Below the pieces are notes generated by a model. That model made no database searches and was not told where the DNA came from. It worked only from the letters and a program-made list of their open reading frames with translations. Shown piece by piece: positions 33,119 to 41,344 of a DNA stretch of 64,000 bases (the first letter of the stretch is position 1; every line of letters starts with the position of its first letter). This DNA is from Schlegelella_A sp038318385. GTDB lineage: Bacteria > Pseudomonadota > Gammaproteobacteria > Burkholderiales > Burkholderiaceae_C. The stretch lies in contig JBBQCD010000002.1 of NCBI GenBank assembly GCA_038318385.1, positions 80,920 to 144,919 on the forward strand, given 5' to 3'. The position numbers and the translations under genes were made by a program.

Positions 33119-33883
33119 GTGATCCCCTGGCTGCAAAGCGAGACCGATCCCTTGCCGCGGACCCGCCTCGCGCTGGGCGGCGAGACGGAGGCGCCGGGCC
33201 TGCTGGCTGCCGGCGGGCATCTGACGCCGCGGCGCCTCGAAGAGGCCTACTCCGAGGGCGTGTTCCCGTGGTACAGCGAAGGCCAGCCGGTGCTGTGGTG
33301 GTCGCCGGATCCACGGATGGTGCTGCTGGTCGACGAATTCCGTCTGAAGCGCTCGCTGCGCAAGACGATCGTCGCGTTCATTCGCAGCCCCGGCTGCCGG
33401 ATCCGCATCGACAGCGCCTTCGCGGACGTGATCCGGGCCTGCGCCGGGACGCCGCGCAGCGGCCAGGACGGCACCTGGATCGTGCCCGAAATGGTCGAGG
33501 CCTACACCCACTGGCATGCGCGCGGCAAGGTGCACAGTGTCGAGACGTGGATCGACGGCGAACTCGCCGGCGGTCTCTACGGCGTTTCTCTCGGCCGGAT
33601 GTTCTTCGGCGAGTCGATGTTCTCGCGGCGCAGCGATGCCTCCAAGATCGCGCTCGCCGCTCTCGTCTGCTTCTGCCGCGAGCACGGCGTGGCGATGATC
33701 GACTGCCAGCAGCGCACCGGACACCTCGCCTCGCTCGGCGGCCGCGAGCTGCCGCGCAGCGCCTTCGAGAGTCGCCTCCGCGCTGCCCTCGCGGGCCCGC
33801 CGATCGACGATTGGTCCTATGATTTGGCGCTGTGGCGCCATCTGCGGATCGATGGCCCGCCCTCCCAGGACACCGGCCCGTGA
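33119..33883 (+). CDS. aat: Leucyl/phenylalanyl-tRNA-protein transferase
   Basis: A 254-residue protein with the full Aat pattern: LLAAGGHLTPRRLEEAYSEG, FPWYSEGQPVLWWSPDPRM, GTWIVPEMVEAY, GLYGVSLGRMFFGESMFS and DCQQRTGHLASLGG. It transfers Leu or Phe from tRNA to N-terminal Arg or Lys, marking proteins for ClpS/ClpAP. Start is GTG. Its stop overlaps the start of bpt (GTGA), so both N-degron transferases are made together. Confidence 0.95.
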   Translation: MIPWLQSETDPLPRTRLALGGETEAPGLLAAGGHLTPRRLEEAYSEGVFPWYSEGQPVLWWSPDPRMVLLVDEFRLKRSLRKTIVAFIRSPGCRIRIDSAFADVIRACAGTPRSGQDGTWIVPEMVEAYTHWHARGKVHSVETWIDGELAGGLYGVSLGRMFFGESMFSRRSDASKIALAALVCFCREHGVAMIDCQQRTGHLASLGGRELPRSAFESRLRAALAGPPIDDWSYDLALWRHLRIDGPPSQDTGP

Positions 33884-34617
33884 CCCACCCGAAAGAGCTT
33901 CCGCTCGCCTCGCTGCAGTTCTACGCCACCGCGCCCTACCCGTGCAGCTACATCGAGGGCCGGATGGCGCGCTCGCAGGTCGCCACGCCGAGCCACCTGA
34001 TCCACGCCGACGCCTATTCCGGCCTCGTCGCCAACGGCTTTCGGCGCAGCGGCATGTTCACCTACCGGCCGTACTGCGACGGCTGCCGTGCCTGCGTGCC
34101 CCTGCGTGTACCGGTCGCGGACTTCCGGCCGACGCGCAGCCAGCGCCGCGCCGTCAAGGCCCATCACGCGCTCGAAGCGCGCGTGTTGCGCCTGTGTTTC
34201 GTGCCCGAGCACTACCAGCTCTACCTGCGCTACCAGGCCGGGCGCCACATCGGCGGCGGAATGGATCACGATTCGATCGACCAGTACACCCAGTTCCTGC
34301 TGCAAAGCCGCGTGAACTCGCGCCTGGTCGAATTCCGCGAGCCCACCCCCGACGGTCAGGGCGTCCTGAAGATGGTCTCGATCCTCGACATCCTCAACGA
34401 CGGCCTGTCGGCGGTGTACACGTTCTTCGAGCCCGACCCGCGCGCGAGCTACGGGACCTACAACGTCATGTGGCAGATCGAGCAGACCCGCCAGCTCAAG
34501 CTGGCTCACGTCTACCTCGGCTACTGGATCGAGCAGAGCGACAAGATGGCCTACAAGGCGCAGTTCCGCCCGCACGAGCTGCTCGTCATCGGCAGCTGGC
34601 AGCGCGCCGAAGCGTAG
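33880..34617 (+). CDS. bpt: Aspartate/glutamate leucyltransferase (Bpt)
   Basis: A 245-residue protein of the bacterial arginyltransferase-like (ATE) family. PYPCSYIEGRMARSQVA, FRRSGMFTYRPYCDGCRACVP with its Cys cluster, and YNVMWQIEQTRQL plus AYKAQFRPHELL are characteristic. Bacterial Bpt adds Leu to N-terminal Asp or Glu, extending the N-degron pathway. GTG start overlaps the end of aat by four bases. Confidence 0.95.
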   Translation: MTHPKELPLASLQFYATAPYPCSYIEGRMARSQVATPSHLIHADAYSGLVANGFRRSGMFTYRPYCDGCRACVPLRVPVADFRPTRSQRRAVKAHHALEARVLRLCFVPEHYQLYLRYQAGRHIGGGMDHDSIDQYTQFLLQSRVNSRLVEFREPTPDGQGVLKMVSILDILNDGLSAVYTFFEPDPRASYGTYNVMWQIEQTRQLKLAHVYLGYWIEQSDKMAYKAQFRPHELLVIGSWQRAEA

Positions 34618-34619
34618 CC

Positions 34620-34650
34620 GGCCGGGTCCGCAATGGCGGGGTGCCCGGCC
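34620..34650 (+). terminator. GC-rich hairpin after bpt
   Basis: GGCCGGG (34620-34626) pairs with CCCGGCC (34644-34650), and CCGC/GCGG with an AATG loop is nested inside. It lies right after the bpt stop, between convergent transcription units. A GGCGGGCCCGCC palindrome follows at 34665-34676. No T tract is present. Confidence 0.4.
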
Positions 34651-34695
34651 CGACCGGCGCGCCGGGCGGGCCCGCCGCCCTCCGCCCCCCGCGCC

Positions 34696-35133
34696 CTAGT
34701 CGCTCGCCTGAATCTGCCAGCGCCGCTCGATGTAGTTCGGCGCCGTGGCGGCGCTGTTGTCGGGGCAGGCAGCGCTGCTGCAAGCGACCGCGTCGATGGT
34801 GTAGATGCGCACGCCGTGCGGCGTGCCGGGCGCGGTTTCACCCTCGTTGAAGGTGCGCGAGTCGCAGCTCACGGTGACATGGAATCCCGTGCTCGCGGTG
34901 AGGTCCAGCGTCTGGCTGGCGGCCGCGCACGCGGTCCAGGTGCCTTTGAACGCCTGGTACAGCCCCCAATCGGTGCCGGCGCGGGCCGCATGCAGCGCCC
35001 GCGCGGAGAGGATGTTCTGCGCGTTCGTCGCCTGGGCCACGCTGCCGAAGCGCACAACGGCCGCGGCCAGCGCCGACAGCACCACCAGGACGACGATGGC
35101 CATCACGGCGCCGAAGCCGCGCTCGGCGCGCAT
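34696..35133 (-). CDS. mshP: MSHA pilus minor component MshP
   Basis: A 145-residue PilX-like protein. RGFGAVMAIVVLVVLSAL near the N-terminus is the membrane helix of the MshP/PilX group, with a Gly-Phe site but without the usual Glu at +5. The rest is a soluble periplasmic domain with several Cys (CDSRTF, ACSSAACPDN). It is last in the msh series, and its ATG overlaps the mshO stop by one base. Confidence 0.78.
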   Translation of the reverse strand: MRAERGFGAVMAIVVLVVLSALAAAVVRFGSVAQATNAQNILSARALHAARAGTDWGLYQAFKGTWTACAAASQTLDLTASTGFHVTVSCDSRTFNEGETAPGTPHGVRIYTIDAVACSSAACPDNSAATAPNYIERRWQIQASD

Positions 35134-36020
35134 CACGGCGTGTTCGCGACGTGCGCGCCCATCGCGAGGTGGGCGGACTCGCCGTTGCGCGCCAGTTCGA
35201 CTTCCATCCAGACGAAGCCGCTCTGCTGCGTCGCGCCCTGGTTCGGGTCGTAGACGAAGTTGCAGCTGCGCACCCGCGTGGCCAGCACGTCGGCGGAAGT
35301 CGTCGCCGGGCATGAGGACGGATATGCGGCGTTGAAGCCGTAGTTGCGCAGCCGGTACAGCGTGCCGCGGCCGTTGCCTCCGGCGTCGAGCGTGCCGTCG
35401 GCACCGCTGCAGACGTAGAAGACCGCGCGCTGCGCGTTCGGCACGACGCTGAAGCGGGCACCGTCGTAGCCGAGCGGAAACTGGGTGCTCGCCACGCCGA
35501 TGCGATGGCGCCCGTAGGCGACGGTCGGCGTCGCCACCGAGGTGATCGCGGCGCGGTTGACGCCGCCGTAGACGTCGGCTGGATTCTGGTTGCCGACGAC
35601 GACCCAGTCGCCCGCCGCCGGCACCGTCGCCAGCGGCGAGAGCACGTCGAAGATCGTCGTCGCCTGCGACGGATCGAGCGGGGCCGAGCAGGTCGGCCCG
35701 GGCGTGCAGCCCGGCGCGGAGTCGTTGACGGTGTCGGGCGCGGTGCGCAGCCGCCCGCCGCCGCTGCTCGGCAGGACCTCGAAGCACTGCGCGCCCGGCG
35801 TGCGGATCGAGTTCGGCACCGCCAGGCGGACATCGCGGGCGATGCGCCGCAGCGCGGTGTCGGCCTGGTCGGTGAGGTCGGCGCGCGCCCGGCTGGCGAG
35901 GTAGCTCTCGACAGCGGGCCGGAAGAAGACGACGAGGGTCGCCGCCAGGACCGAGGTCACGACGATGACGAGGATCAGCTCGATCAAGGTGAAGCCGCGC
36001 GCGGCGCCGGAGGATCGCAT
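35133..36020 (-). CDS. mshO: MSHA prepilin-like protein MshO
   Basis: A 295-residue type IV prepilin-like protein. RGFTLIELILVIVVTSVLAA gives the prepilin peptidase site (G/FTLIE) and the N-terminal helix; the remaining 260 residues are a large globular domain with Cys pairs (CTPGPTC, CPATT). Length and order (after mshD, before mshP) match MshO. It is expected at the pilus tip or initiation complex in the inner membrane. Confidence 0.85.
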   Translation of the reverse strand: MRSSGAARGFTLIELILVIVVTSVLAATLVVFFRPAVESYLASRARADLTDQADTALRRIARDVRLAVPNSIRTPGAQCFEVLPSSGGGRLRTAPDTVNDSAPGCTPGPTCSAPLDPSQATTIFDVLSPLATVPAAGDWVVVGNQNPADVYGGVNRAAITSVATPTVAYGRHRIGVASTQFPLGYDGARFSVVPNAQRAVFYVCSGADGTLDAGGNGRGTLYRLRNYGFNAAYPSSCPATTSADVLATRVRSCNFVYDPNQGATQQSGFVWMEVELARNGESAHLAMGAHVANTP

Positions 36021-36029
36021 CGTCGCGCC

Positions 36030-36506
36030 TCAGGAAGCGAAGTCGGTGCGCCAGCCGCGCAGCGTCAGCGCGTTCGTGCCGCGCGTGACCGTGACGCTGA
36101 TGCGACGTGCCGCGGCGACTCCGGCGAGCGTGCCGGCCTGGACCTGCACCTGGACCGAGTAGCCGGCGAGCGCGGCGATCGGCGTGCCGTCGATGGTGCA
36201 GACCTGGCCCACGGTGGCATAGCCGTCGTAGTCGAGGACGTCGTTGAAGGTGTTGCGCGCGCATGCCGCGGGCGCCGCATTGGCGGTCGCGGCATAGGGC
36301 TTGAGCTCGATCTCCTCGAGCATCTCCTCGGCAATCGTCAGCATCTGCCCGGCGACGACCGGATCGGCCGAGCCGCGGGTGACGCTGGCGAACGCCAGCA
36401 GCACACCGCTCAGGCCGACGCTGACGACGACGATCGCCAGGATCATCTCGACCAGCGTGAAGCCGCGCTGGCGCGGCCCGGGGCACGGGGGGTGGTCACT
36501 CGACAT
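36030..36506 (-). CDS. mshD: MSHA prepilin-like protein MshD
   Basis: A 158-residue minor prepilin. RGFTLVEMILAIVVVSVGL is a class III-like leader/helix (cleavage before FTLVE) and EEMLEEIELKPYA after the helix is typical of the MshD/GspI group. It overlaps mshC upstream by 11 bases and is nine bases from mshO, so it is co-translated with the minor pilins. Confidence 0.84.
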   Translation of the reverse strand: MSSDHPPCPGPRQRGFTLVEMILAIVVVSVGLSGVLLAFASVTRGSADPVVAGQMLTIAEEMLEEIELKPYAATANAAPAACARNTFNDVLDYDGYATVGQVCTIDGTPIAALAGYSVQVQVQAGTLAGVAAARRISVTVTRGTNALTLRGWRTDFAS

Positions 36507-37005
36507 GGCCGGTCTCCCCGACGAGGACGATCGGCGCCTGCCCGGCGATGGTGATGGTCCGGTCGGCGGCGTTGGCGCCGGCACCGTCGGTGCTGGCGCG
36601 GCCCGAGGGCTGGAAATAGACCGCACCGCCCGGACTGATCGCCGCGGCCGCGCCGCCCTTCGCTTCGGCCGCTAGGACCTGGCCGTCGATGCCCGGCAGC
36701 GCCGTACCGCAGGCGCTCGCCGGATTCGCGCCGGCGATGCTGAGCGTCACGCCAGCGCTGCCGACGCTGGCGCAGACGAGGCGCCGATGGCTCACGGCGA
36801 CCTTCTGCGCATAGCGCAGCGCGGCGACGACCTGGTCGCGCCAGCCGTCATCGCGAAAGGCGAGCGCGCCCTGCAGCCGCGGCAGCGCGGTCGCCGAGAG
36901 GATGCCGACCATCAGCAGCACCGCCACCAGCTCGGGCAGCGTGAAGCCGCGGCTGCGTGGCAGCCCGTTGCGCGGGCGGCCGGCGCTAGAAGAGTTCGCG
37001 CACAT
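36496..37005 (-). CDS. mshC: MSHA prepilin-like protein MshC (GspH/FimT type)
   Basis: A 169-residue prepilin with RGFTLPELVAVLLMVGILSA as the processed helix and a GspH-like C-terminal domain (RDQVVAALRYAQKVAVSHRR is the family segment). I chose the ATG at 37005, which overlaps the mshQ end by 20 bases; an ATG at 37032 is possible. Minor pilins of this type prime pilus assembly. Confidence 0.82.
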   Translation of the reverse strand: MCANSSSAGRPRNGLPRSRGFTLPELVAVLLMVGILSATALPRLQGALAFRDDGWRDQVVAALRYAQKVAVSHRRLVCASVGSAGVTLSIAGANPASACGTALPGIDGQVLAAEAKGGAAAAISPGGAVYFQPSGRASTDGAGANAADRTITIAGQAPIVLVGETGHVE

Positions 37006-40000
37006 GCAGCAGCTTGCGGGTTTCGGGGGCATAGATGCCGAAGGTGGCGCGGGCGGCCGGATCCCGATCCCACGCGGCGGAGCAGCTGCCCTGCTGGGCG
37101 CGCAGCCACGGCAATCCGGCGCCGGTTGTGCCCGGATGGGTCGCCAGGCACGACTGGTCGGCCGCCGCGGCGCCGAGGTTCAGGGCGACGTCGACGCTGC
37201 CGGTGGCCACAGGATTCGGCGCGGACAGCGTCAGCGTGCCGGCGCCGCCGACGATGGCGATCGCGCCCGGGGTCGTCGTCCAGGTCGCGCCCGGCGCGCC
37301 GCGGCCGTCGAGGTAGTTGCTGCGCGCCACCGCCGCCGCCGGCACCGCCGTGCAGTTGTCGGCGGCGTTGGTGACCCAGGCGTTGCCGCTCCAGTACTGC
37401 GCCTGCACCGCGAGCTGCAACGGAGCCTTCTCCGAACCGAAGGCGTTCGACAGCCGCAACCGGCCGCTGCGCAAGCCCGTCGTCCCTTCGGCCCAGCCGG
37501 TGGAACTGACGCCGTCGACATCGGTGGCGCGAACCCCGAGCGTCTGCGCAGCGGTGAGCTTGACGGTGAAGCTGTAGGCCGGCGGCGTCGTGTTGGCGAC
37601 GCCGGCCAGGAACGCGCTCGCCGCGATGGCGCCGGTCGCGCCGAAGCTGCCGAGGCCGAGCGCCGGTGCGTCCGAGAGCGTCGTCGCCTGGGCGGAGTTC
37701 GGTGCCGTCGCGGCACTGCCGTCGTAGTTCAGGGTGGTGCCCGGCGTGGCCAGGCCGTTCTTCGCCGTCACCCGGACGCTGAACGGCTGGCCGGCATAGG
37801 TGAAGGCGCCGCAGGCGGGCGTCACGGCGACGTCGAAATGGTGCGGGATGAAGCGACCGACGACGCCGCCGCTGCCGGTCGTGCCGGTGGCGCCGAAGCC
37901 CGAACCGAGGTAGTTCGCGCCGGTCAGCGTCGCCGTCAGGTCGCCGCGGCCGACTTCGCTCCAGACCAGGTTGGCGGCGGCGGCGACACCGGCGGAGAAC
38001 GCGCCGAGGCTGCCGGTGAAGGTGCCGTTGCTCGCACCCGCGCCGGTCGGCTGGGCGCGCACGAAGGCGAGCGTGACGCCCTGCGGGGCGCTCTCGCGGC
38101 CGAAGTTCGGCGTCGTCGCGCCGCTGCTGTTGAGGGCGGTCACGCTCGCGCCGAAGGCCGTGCCGGCGCGGATCGGCCCGGCGGTCACGCCGCTGAAGGC
38201 GAACGAGGCGGGTGCGGCGACGAAGCTGCTGCTGCCGGTCATCACCAGGCCGGCGTCGCTGCCGCTGCCGGTGTAGCGCGCATCCAGCCGCATCTGGCCG
38301 GCGTCGGCGTAGCGCACGCTGATGCTGGCGGTGCCGGCGGCGTTGAACGCTAGGTTGAGCGCCTGCCCGGTCGCGTCGCAGGCCTGCGCGGCGTTGTTCG
38401 CGGCGTTGAGGGCGCTGGCACCGACCCGCACCGGCAAGGTCCCGCTCGCCGGGTTCAGGTAGGCGCAGGTGAAGCCGATCGACTTGGTGACGCTGGCGAA
38501 TGCCGGCACGCAGAGCGCCGCGTTGTCGGACTTGCGCACCGCGGTGATGCTGACCGTCTGCGCGAGGTCGCTGACGTGATTGGGCACGCTGAACAGGAAG
38601 CCCGAATCGGCGGTGGTGAAGGTGCACGACGGCGCGCCGAAGTTGCAGGTCGCGACGTTCGAGGGCGAGACGCTCGAGCCGGTGATGCCGAGCACGCTCG
38701 AGCCGGGCGAGACCACCCGGAAGCCCTTCGTGACCGAGGAGCTGCCGATCGGGATCGAGAACGCCGGACCGACGCCGTTGCCGGTCGCCGAGTCGAAGGT
38801 CGTCGTCGGCCCGCCGGTCGCGCTCACCGAGGCCGAGACGCCGGCGGTGTAGAGCGTGCTGCAGGAGGCGTTCGAGCAGGCGCGGATCGTCACCGTGCTC
38901 GGCGTGCAGGTGAGGCCGCTGCCACTGGCGTGCTGGATCTCGAAGTGATCGAGCGCGAACACCGGACAGGTGCGCGTGGCCGTCATGATCGCGGTGAGCT
39001 GCGCCGGCGTCAGCACGTAGTTGTAGACCTGGGCTTCGTCGAACACGCCGTCGGCGGAGTTCACGCTGCCGCGCGTGTCGGCCACGCCCAGCGGGTTGTC
39101 ACCGAGGTAGAGCGAGCCCGCCTGGGTGGTGACGGTGCCGTTGCTGGTGAAGGACGAGGTCGTCGGCGTGCCGCCATTGACCGAGATGCTGAGGAAGTCC
39201 TGGTTGGCGGCGGCGTCGCCGTTGAACTCCCAGGACACCGCGACGTGGACCCACGTCCCGGCGCTCACCGCCTGCACCGGTGTCTCCACCGAGCGCAGCA
39301 CGCCGGTGCTGTCCTTGACCGCGAAGTACAGCGTTCCGGTGGCGCTGCGCGTGAGGTAGAACCACTCGCCGTTGACGGCGGTCGCATCCAGCAGCTGCGC
39401 GGTCTGGCCGCTGTTCCAGTCGGCGTTGGCCTTGTACCAGAACGCCACCGTCCCGGCGCCGCGCAGGTTGAAGCCCGGCGTGAGCAGGTCGAGCATCTTG
39501 ATCGCGTCGACCTGGGCGCCGCTGGTGTTCGCCGGGATGTTGGCGGCGCGACAGAGCTTGCCGGCGCTGATCTCCTGGGCGCCGCCGACAGCCGTACCGT
39601 GCAGGGCGTTGCCGGAACTGTCGATCACCTGGGCGGCCTGTCCCGCCACCCAGGCGCCGTCGTCGAAGCGGTATGAGGCGACCGCTGCCTGGGCATAGAA
39701 GACGATTGCCGTGTTCGGCGGCGGCTCGGACGAGGCGCCGAAATTGAGCACCTTGTAGTCGCTCGTCGACAGCTGCCAGCCGATCTGGGCCGTGCCGGTT
39801 CCGCCGTGAACGATCGAACCGTACTGGTAGATGAAGCTGCCGTCCTCATTGAGGATGATCTGAAGGTCGAACGAACCGCTGGTGTTGCTCGCCGACACCC
39901 ATTCCGGCACGTTCTTCCAGGTAACGACGAACTGGCGCGATCCGGGACTGCCGATCGTCGAGAAGCTCACGTAGCAGGCGGCGCTGCTGGCGCAGGGCGT

Positions 40001-40492
40001 CTTCTGGCTCGCAGACGGGTAGTTCGGCACATTGACGAGATTGGTGGGGTCCAGGTCGACGCCGAAGATCTTCATCGTCGCGTTCATGCTCGCGTCGGGA
40101 TAGCCGTAGGGGTAGGTCTGCGGAGGTCCGATCGCATTGGTCCCGTAGCCGCAGGTGACGTTGCCGAACTGCAGCCGGCCGTTGCTCATGATGTAGGCCG
40201 ACGTGTAGTTCGTCGTGCCGTAGCGGAAGGTGAAGCCGATCGGGATCGCGTCGCTCAACACGTCGTCGAGCGTCGGCGGCGTCGAGCCGCAGCCCGAGGC
40301 GGCGTTGAACTTGTACGGCGTGGTGTTGTAGCCGACCTTGGCGTGGGTGCTGGAATCGATGAAGGCATAGGTCGTCGACGCGCTGGTGTAGGTCAGCGCC
40401 GAGGCCGCGCCGGCGCACGCCCACAGCAGCACGCCCGCCAGCAGGCGGACGGCGACGGCACGCCACGACGCAGGCCAACGAGGTCGGTTCAT
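36986..40492 (-). CDS. mshQ: MshQ-like large surface protein (LamG-like and DUF6701 domains)
   Basis: An 1168-residue exported protein with an N-terminal signal (LLAGVLLWACAGAASA). About 25-265 is a domain with YGTTNYTSAYIMSNGRLQFG and several Cys; about 285-510 is a LamG-like jelly roll (VASYRFDDG, GTVAFWYKAN, WVHVAVSW); the rest, about 540-1168, is the repetitive beta-rich DUF6701 region typical of MshQ. Its job in MSHA pili is unknown; tip adhesion is likely from the LamG part. In Vibrio and Shewanella mshQ is last in the locus; here it lies between mshA and mshC. Confidence 0.85.
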   Translation of the reverse strand: MNRPRWPASWRAVAVRLLAGVLLWACAGAASALTYTSASTTYAFIDSSTHAKVGYNTTPYKFNAASGCGSTPPTLDDVLSDAIPIGFTFRYGTTNYTSAYIMSNGRLQFGNVTCGYGTNAIGPPQTYPYGYPDASMNATMKIFGVDLDPTNLVNVPNYPSASQKTPCASSAACYVSFSTIGSPGSRQFVVTWKNVPEWVSASNTSGSFDLQIILNEDGSFIYQYGSIVHGGTGTAQIGWQLSTSDYKVLNFGASSEPPPNTAIVFYAQAAVASYRFDDGAWVAGQAAQVIDSSGNALHGTAVGGAQEISAGKLCRAANIPANTSGAQVDAIKMLDLLTPGFNLRGAGTVAFWYKANADWNSGQTAQLLDATAVNGEWFYLTRSATGTLYFAVKDSTGVLRSVETPVQAVSAGTWVHVAVSWEFNGDAAANQDFLSISVNGGTPTTSSFTSNGTVTTQAGSLYLGDNPLGVADTRGSVNSADGVFDEAQVYNYVLTPAQLTAIMTATRTCPVFALDHFEIQHASGSGLTCTPSTVTIRACSNASCSTLYTAGVSASVSATGGPTTTFDSATGNGVGPAFSIPIGSSSVTKGFRVVSPGSSVLGITGSSVSPSNVATCNFGAPSCTFTTADSGFLFSVPNHVSDLAQTVSITAVRKSDNAALCVPAFASVTKSIGFTCAYLNPASGTLPVRVGASALNAANNAAQACDATGQALNLAFNAAGTASISVRYADAGQMRLDARYTGSGSDAGLVMTGSSSFVAAPASFAFSGVTAGPIRAGTAFGASVTALNSSGATTPNFGRESAPQGVTLAFVRAQPTGAGASNGTFTGSLGAFSAGVAAAANLVWSEVGRGDLTATLTGANYLGSGFGATGTTGSGGVVGRFIPHHFDVAVTPACGAFTYAGQPFSVRVTAKNGLATPGTTLNYDGSAATAPNSAQATTLSDAPALGLGSFGATGAIAASAFLAGVANTTPPAYSFTVKLTAAQTLGVRATDVDGVSSTGWAEGTTGLRSGRLRLSNAFGSEKAPLQLAVQAQYWSGNAWVTNAADNCTAVPAAAVARSNYLDGRGAPGATWTTTPGAIAIVGGAGTLTLSAPNPVATGSVDVALNLGAAAADQSCLATHPGTTGAGLPWLRAQQGSCSAAWDRDPAARATFGIYAPETRKLLHVRELF

Positions 40493-40541
40493 CTCGGCAG
40501 TCAGGGGGGCCGCGCGCACGGGCCGGGCGCCGCCGTCCCGG

Positions 40542-40955
40542 TCAGTTGCCCGCGGAAACGCCGGTGAACGTCGACGTGTAGGTCGTGCTGCCCACCGTCT
40601 TGGTCAGCTTGCACAGCGCCGTGTTGCCGTCGGTGGTGCCGACGTCCACGCCGGGCGCGTTCGGCGCCGCGGTGTAGGCCGCCGGGAGGCCGCCCTGCAT
40701 CAGCGAGCCGACGCCGGCGCAGGTGCTCACCTGCACGCACTTGTTGGCCGTGACGACGTGGTTGGTCAGCGAGCAGCCGCTGAAGTTCAGGTTCATGGCG
40801 GAGGCGGCCGCGCCGGAGACGCCGTCGGCGGCGGCCTGCTCGGCGTCGCCGCGCATGTTGATGAACTTCGGCAGCGCCGTGGCGGCGAGGACGCCGAGGA
40901 TGACGATGACGACGATCAGCTCGATCATCGTGAAGCCGGATTGACGGGGTTTCAT
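40542..40955 (-). CDS. mshA: MSHA major pilin MshA
   Basis: A 137-residue type IVa pilin. SGFTMIELIVVIVILGVLAA is the leader end and hydrophobic helix, with cleavage expected between Gly and Phe and Glu at +5, followed by ALPKFINMRGDAEQAA as in MSHA pilins. Two Cys pairs (CSLTN/KCVQVSTC and LCKL) may form the D-loop disulfides. An AAGGA lies before the ATG. It is the only long-helix pilin with this pattern in the locus, so it should be the shaft subunit. mshB is absent. Confidence 0.9.
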   Translation of the reverse strand: MKPRQSGFTMIELIVVIVILGVLAATALPKFINMRGDAEQAAADGVSGAAASAMNLNFSGCSLTNHVVTANKCVQVSTCAGVGSLMQGGLPAAYTAAPNAPGVDVGTTDGNTALCKLTKTVGSTTYTSTFTGVSAGN

Positions 40956-40999
40956 GGTGGAGATCCTTGGATGTTTGGAGGAGCGGATATCGATTCTTT

Positions 41000-41344
41000 T
41001 CAGGGGCAGGAAATCAGGCTGTTCGGTGCGGCCGAGGCCGGGGGCAACGCGCGGGGGGCCGCCGCCGTGGCGTCGCAGCGGGCATGCTGCAATGCCGAGA
41101 CTGAGCGCTCCTGGGCCGCGCGCGTCTCGGCCCGTACCGCGTCGGCCGAAGCCTGCAGCGCGGGAAGCCGCTGCAGCGCGAACGCGACCAGCACGCCGGT
41201 CACCACGACCACGAGCGCGAACTCCAGCCGCGCCACCCCGCCGCCACGACGCCGGGGCGGCCGCGGCGCGGTCTTGCAGCGGCGAAGGGCAGGTTTGCAT
41301 GGGTATCGGGAGGGTGGCGCGGTCGACATTTCGGGGCGACGCAT
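41000..41344 (-). CDS. mshF: MshF-like protein
   Basis: A 114-residue protein with an Arg-rich, Pro-rich N-terminal cytoplasmic part, then GVARLEFALVVVVTGVLVAF (a single helix with Glu like a pilin but without a leader-peptide Gly-Phe) and a coiled periplasmic part (ASADAVRAETRAAQERS). Position between mshG and mshA matches MshF. Its ATG overlaps the mshG stop by one base. The function of MshF is not known. Confidence 0.7.
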   Translation of the reverse strand: MRRPEMSTAPPSRYPCKPALRRCKTAPRPPRRRGGGVARLEFALVVVVTGVLVAFALQRLPALQASADAVRAETRAAQERSVSALQHARCDATAAAPRALPPASAAPNSLISCP

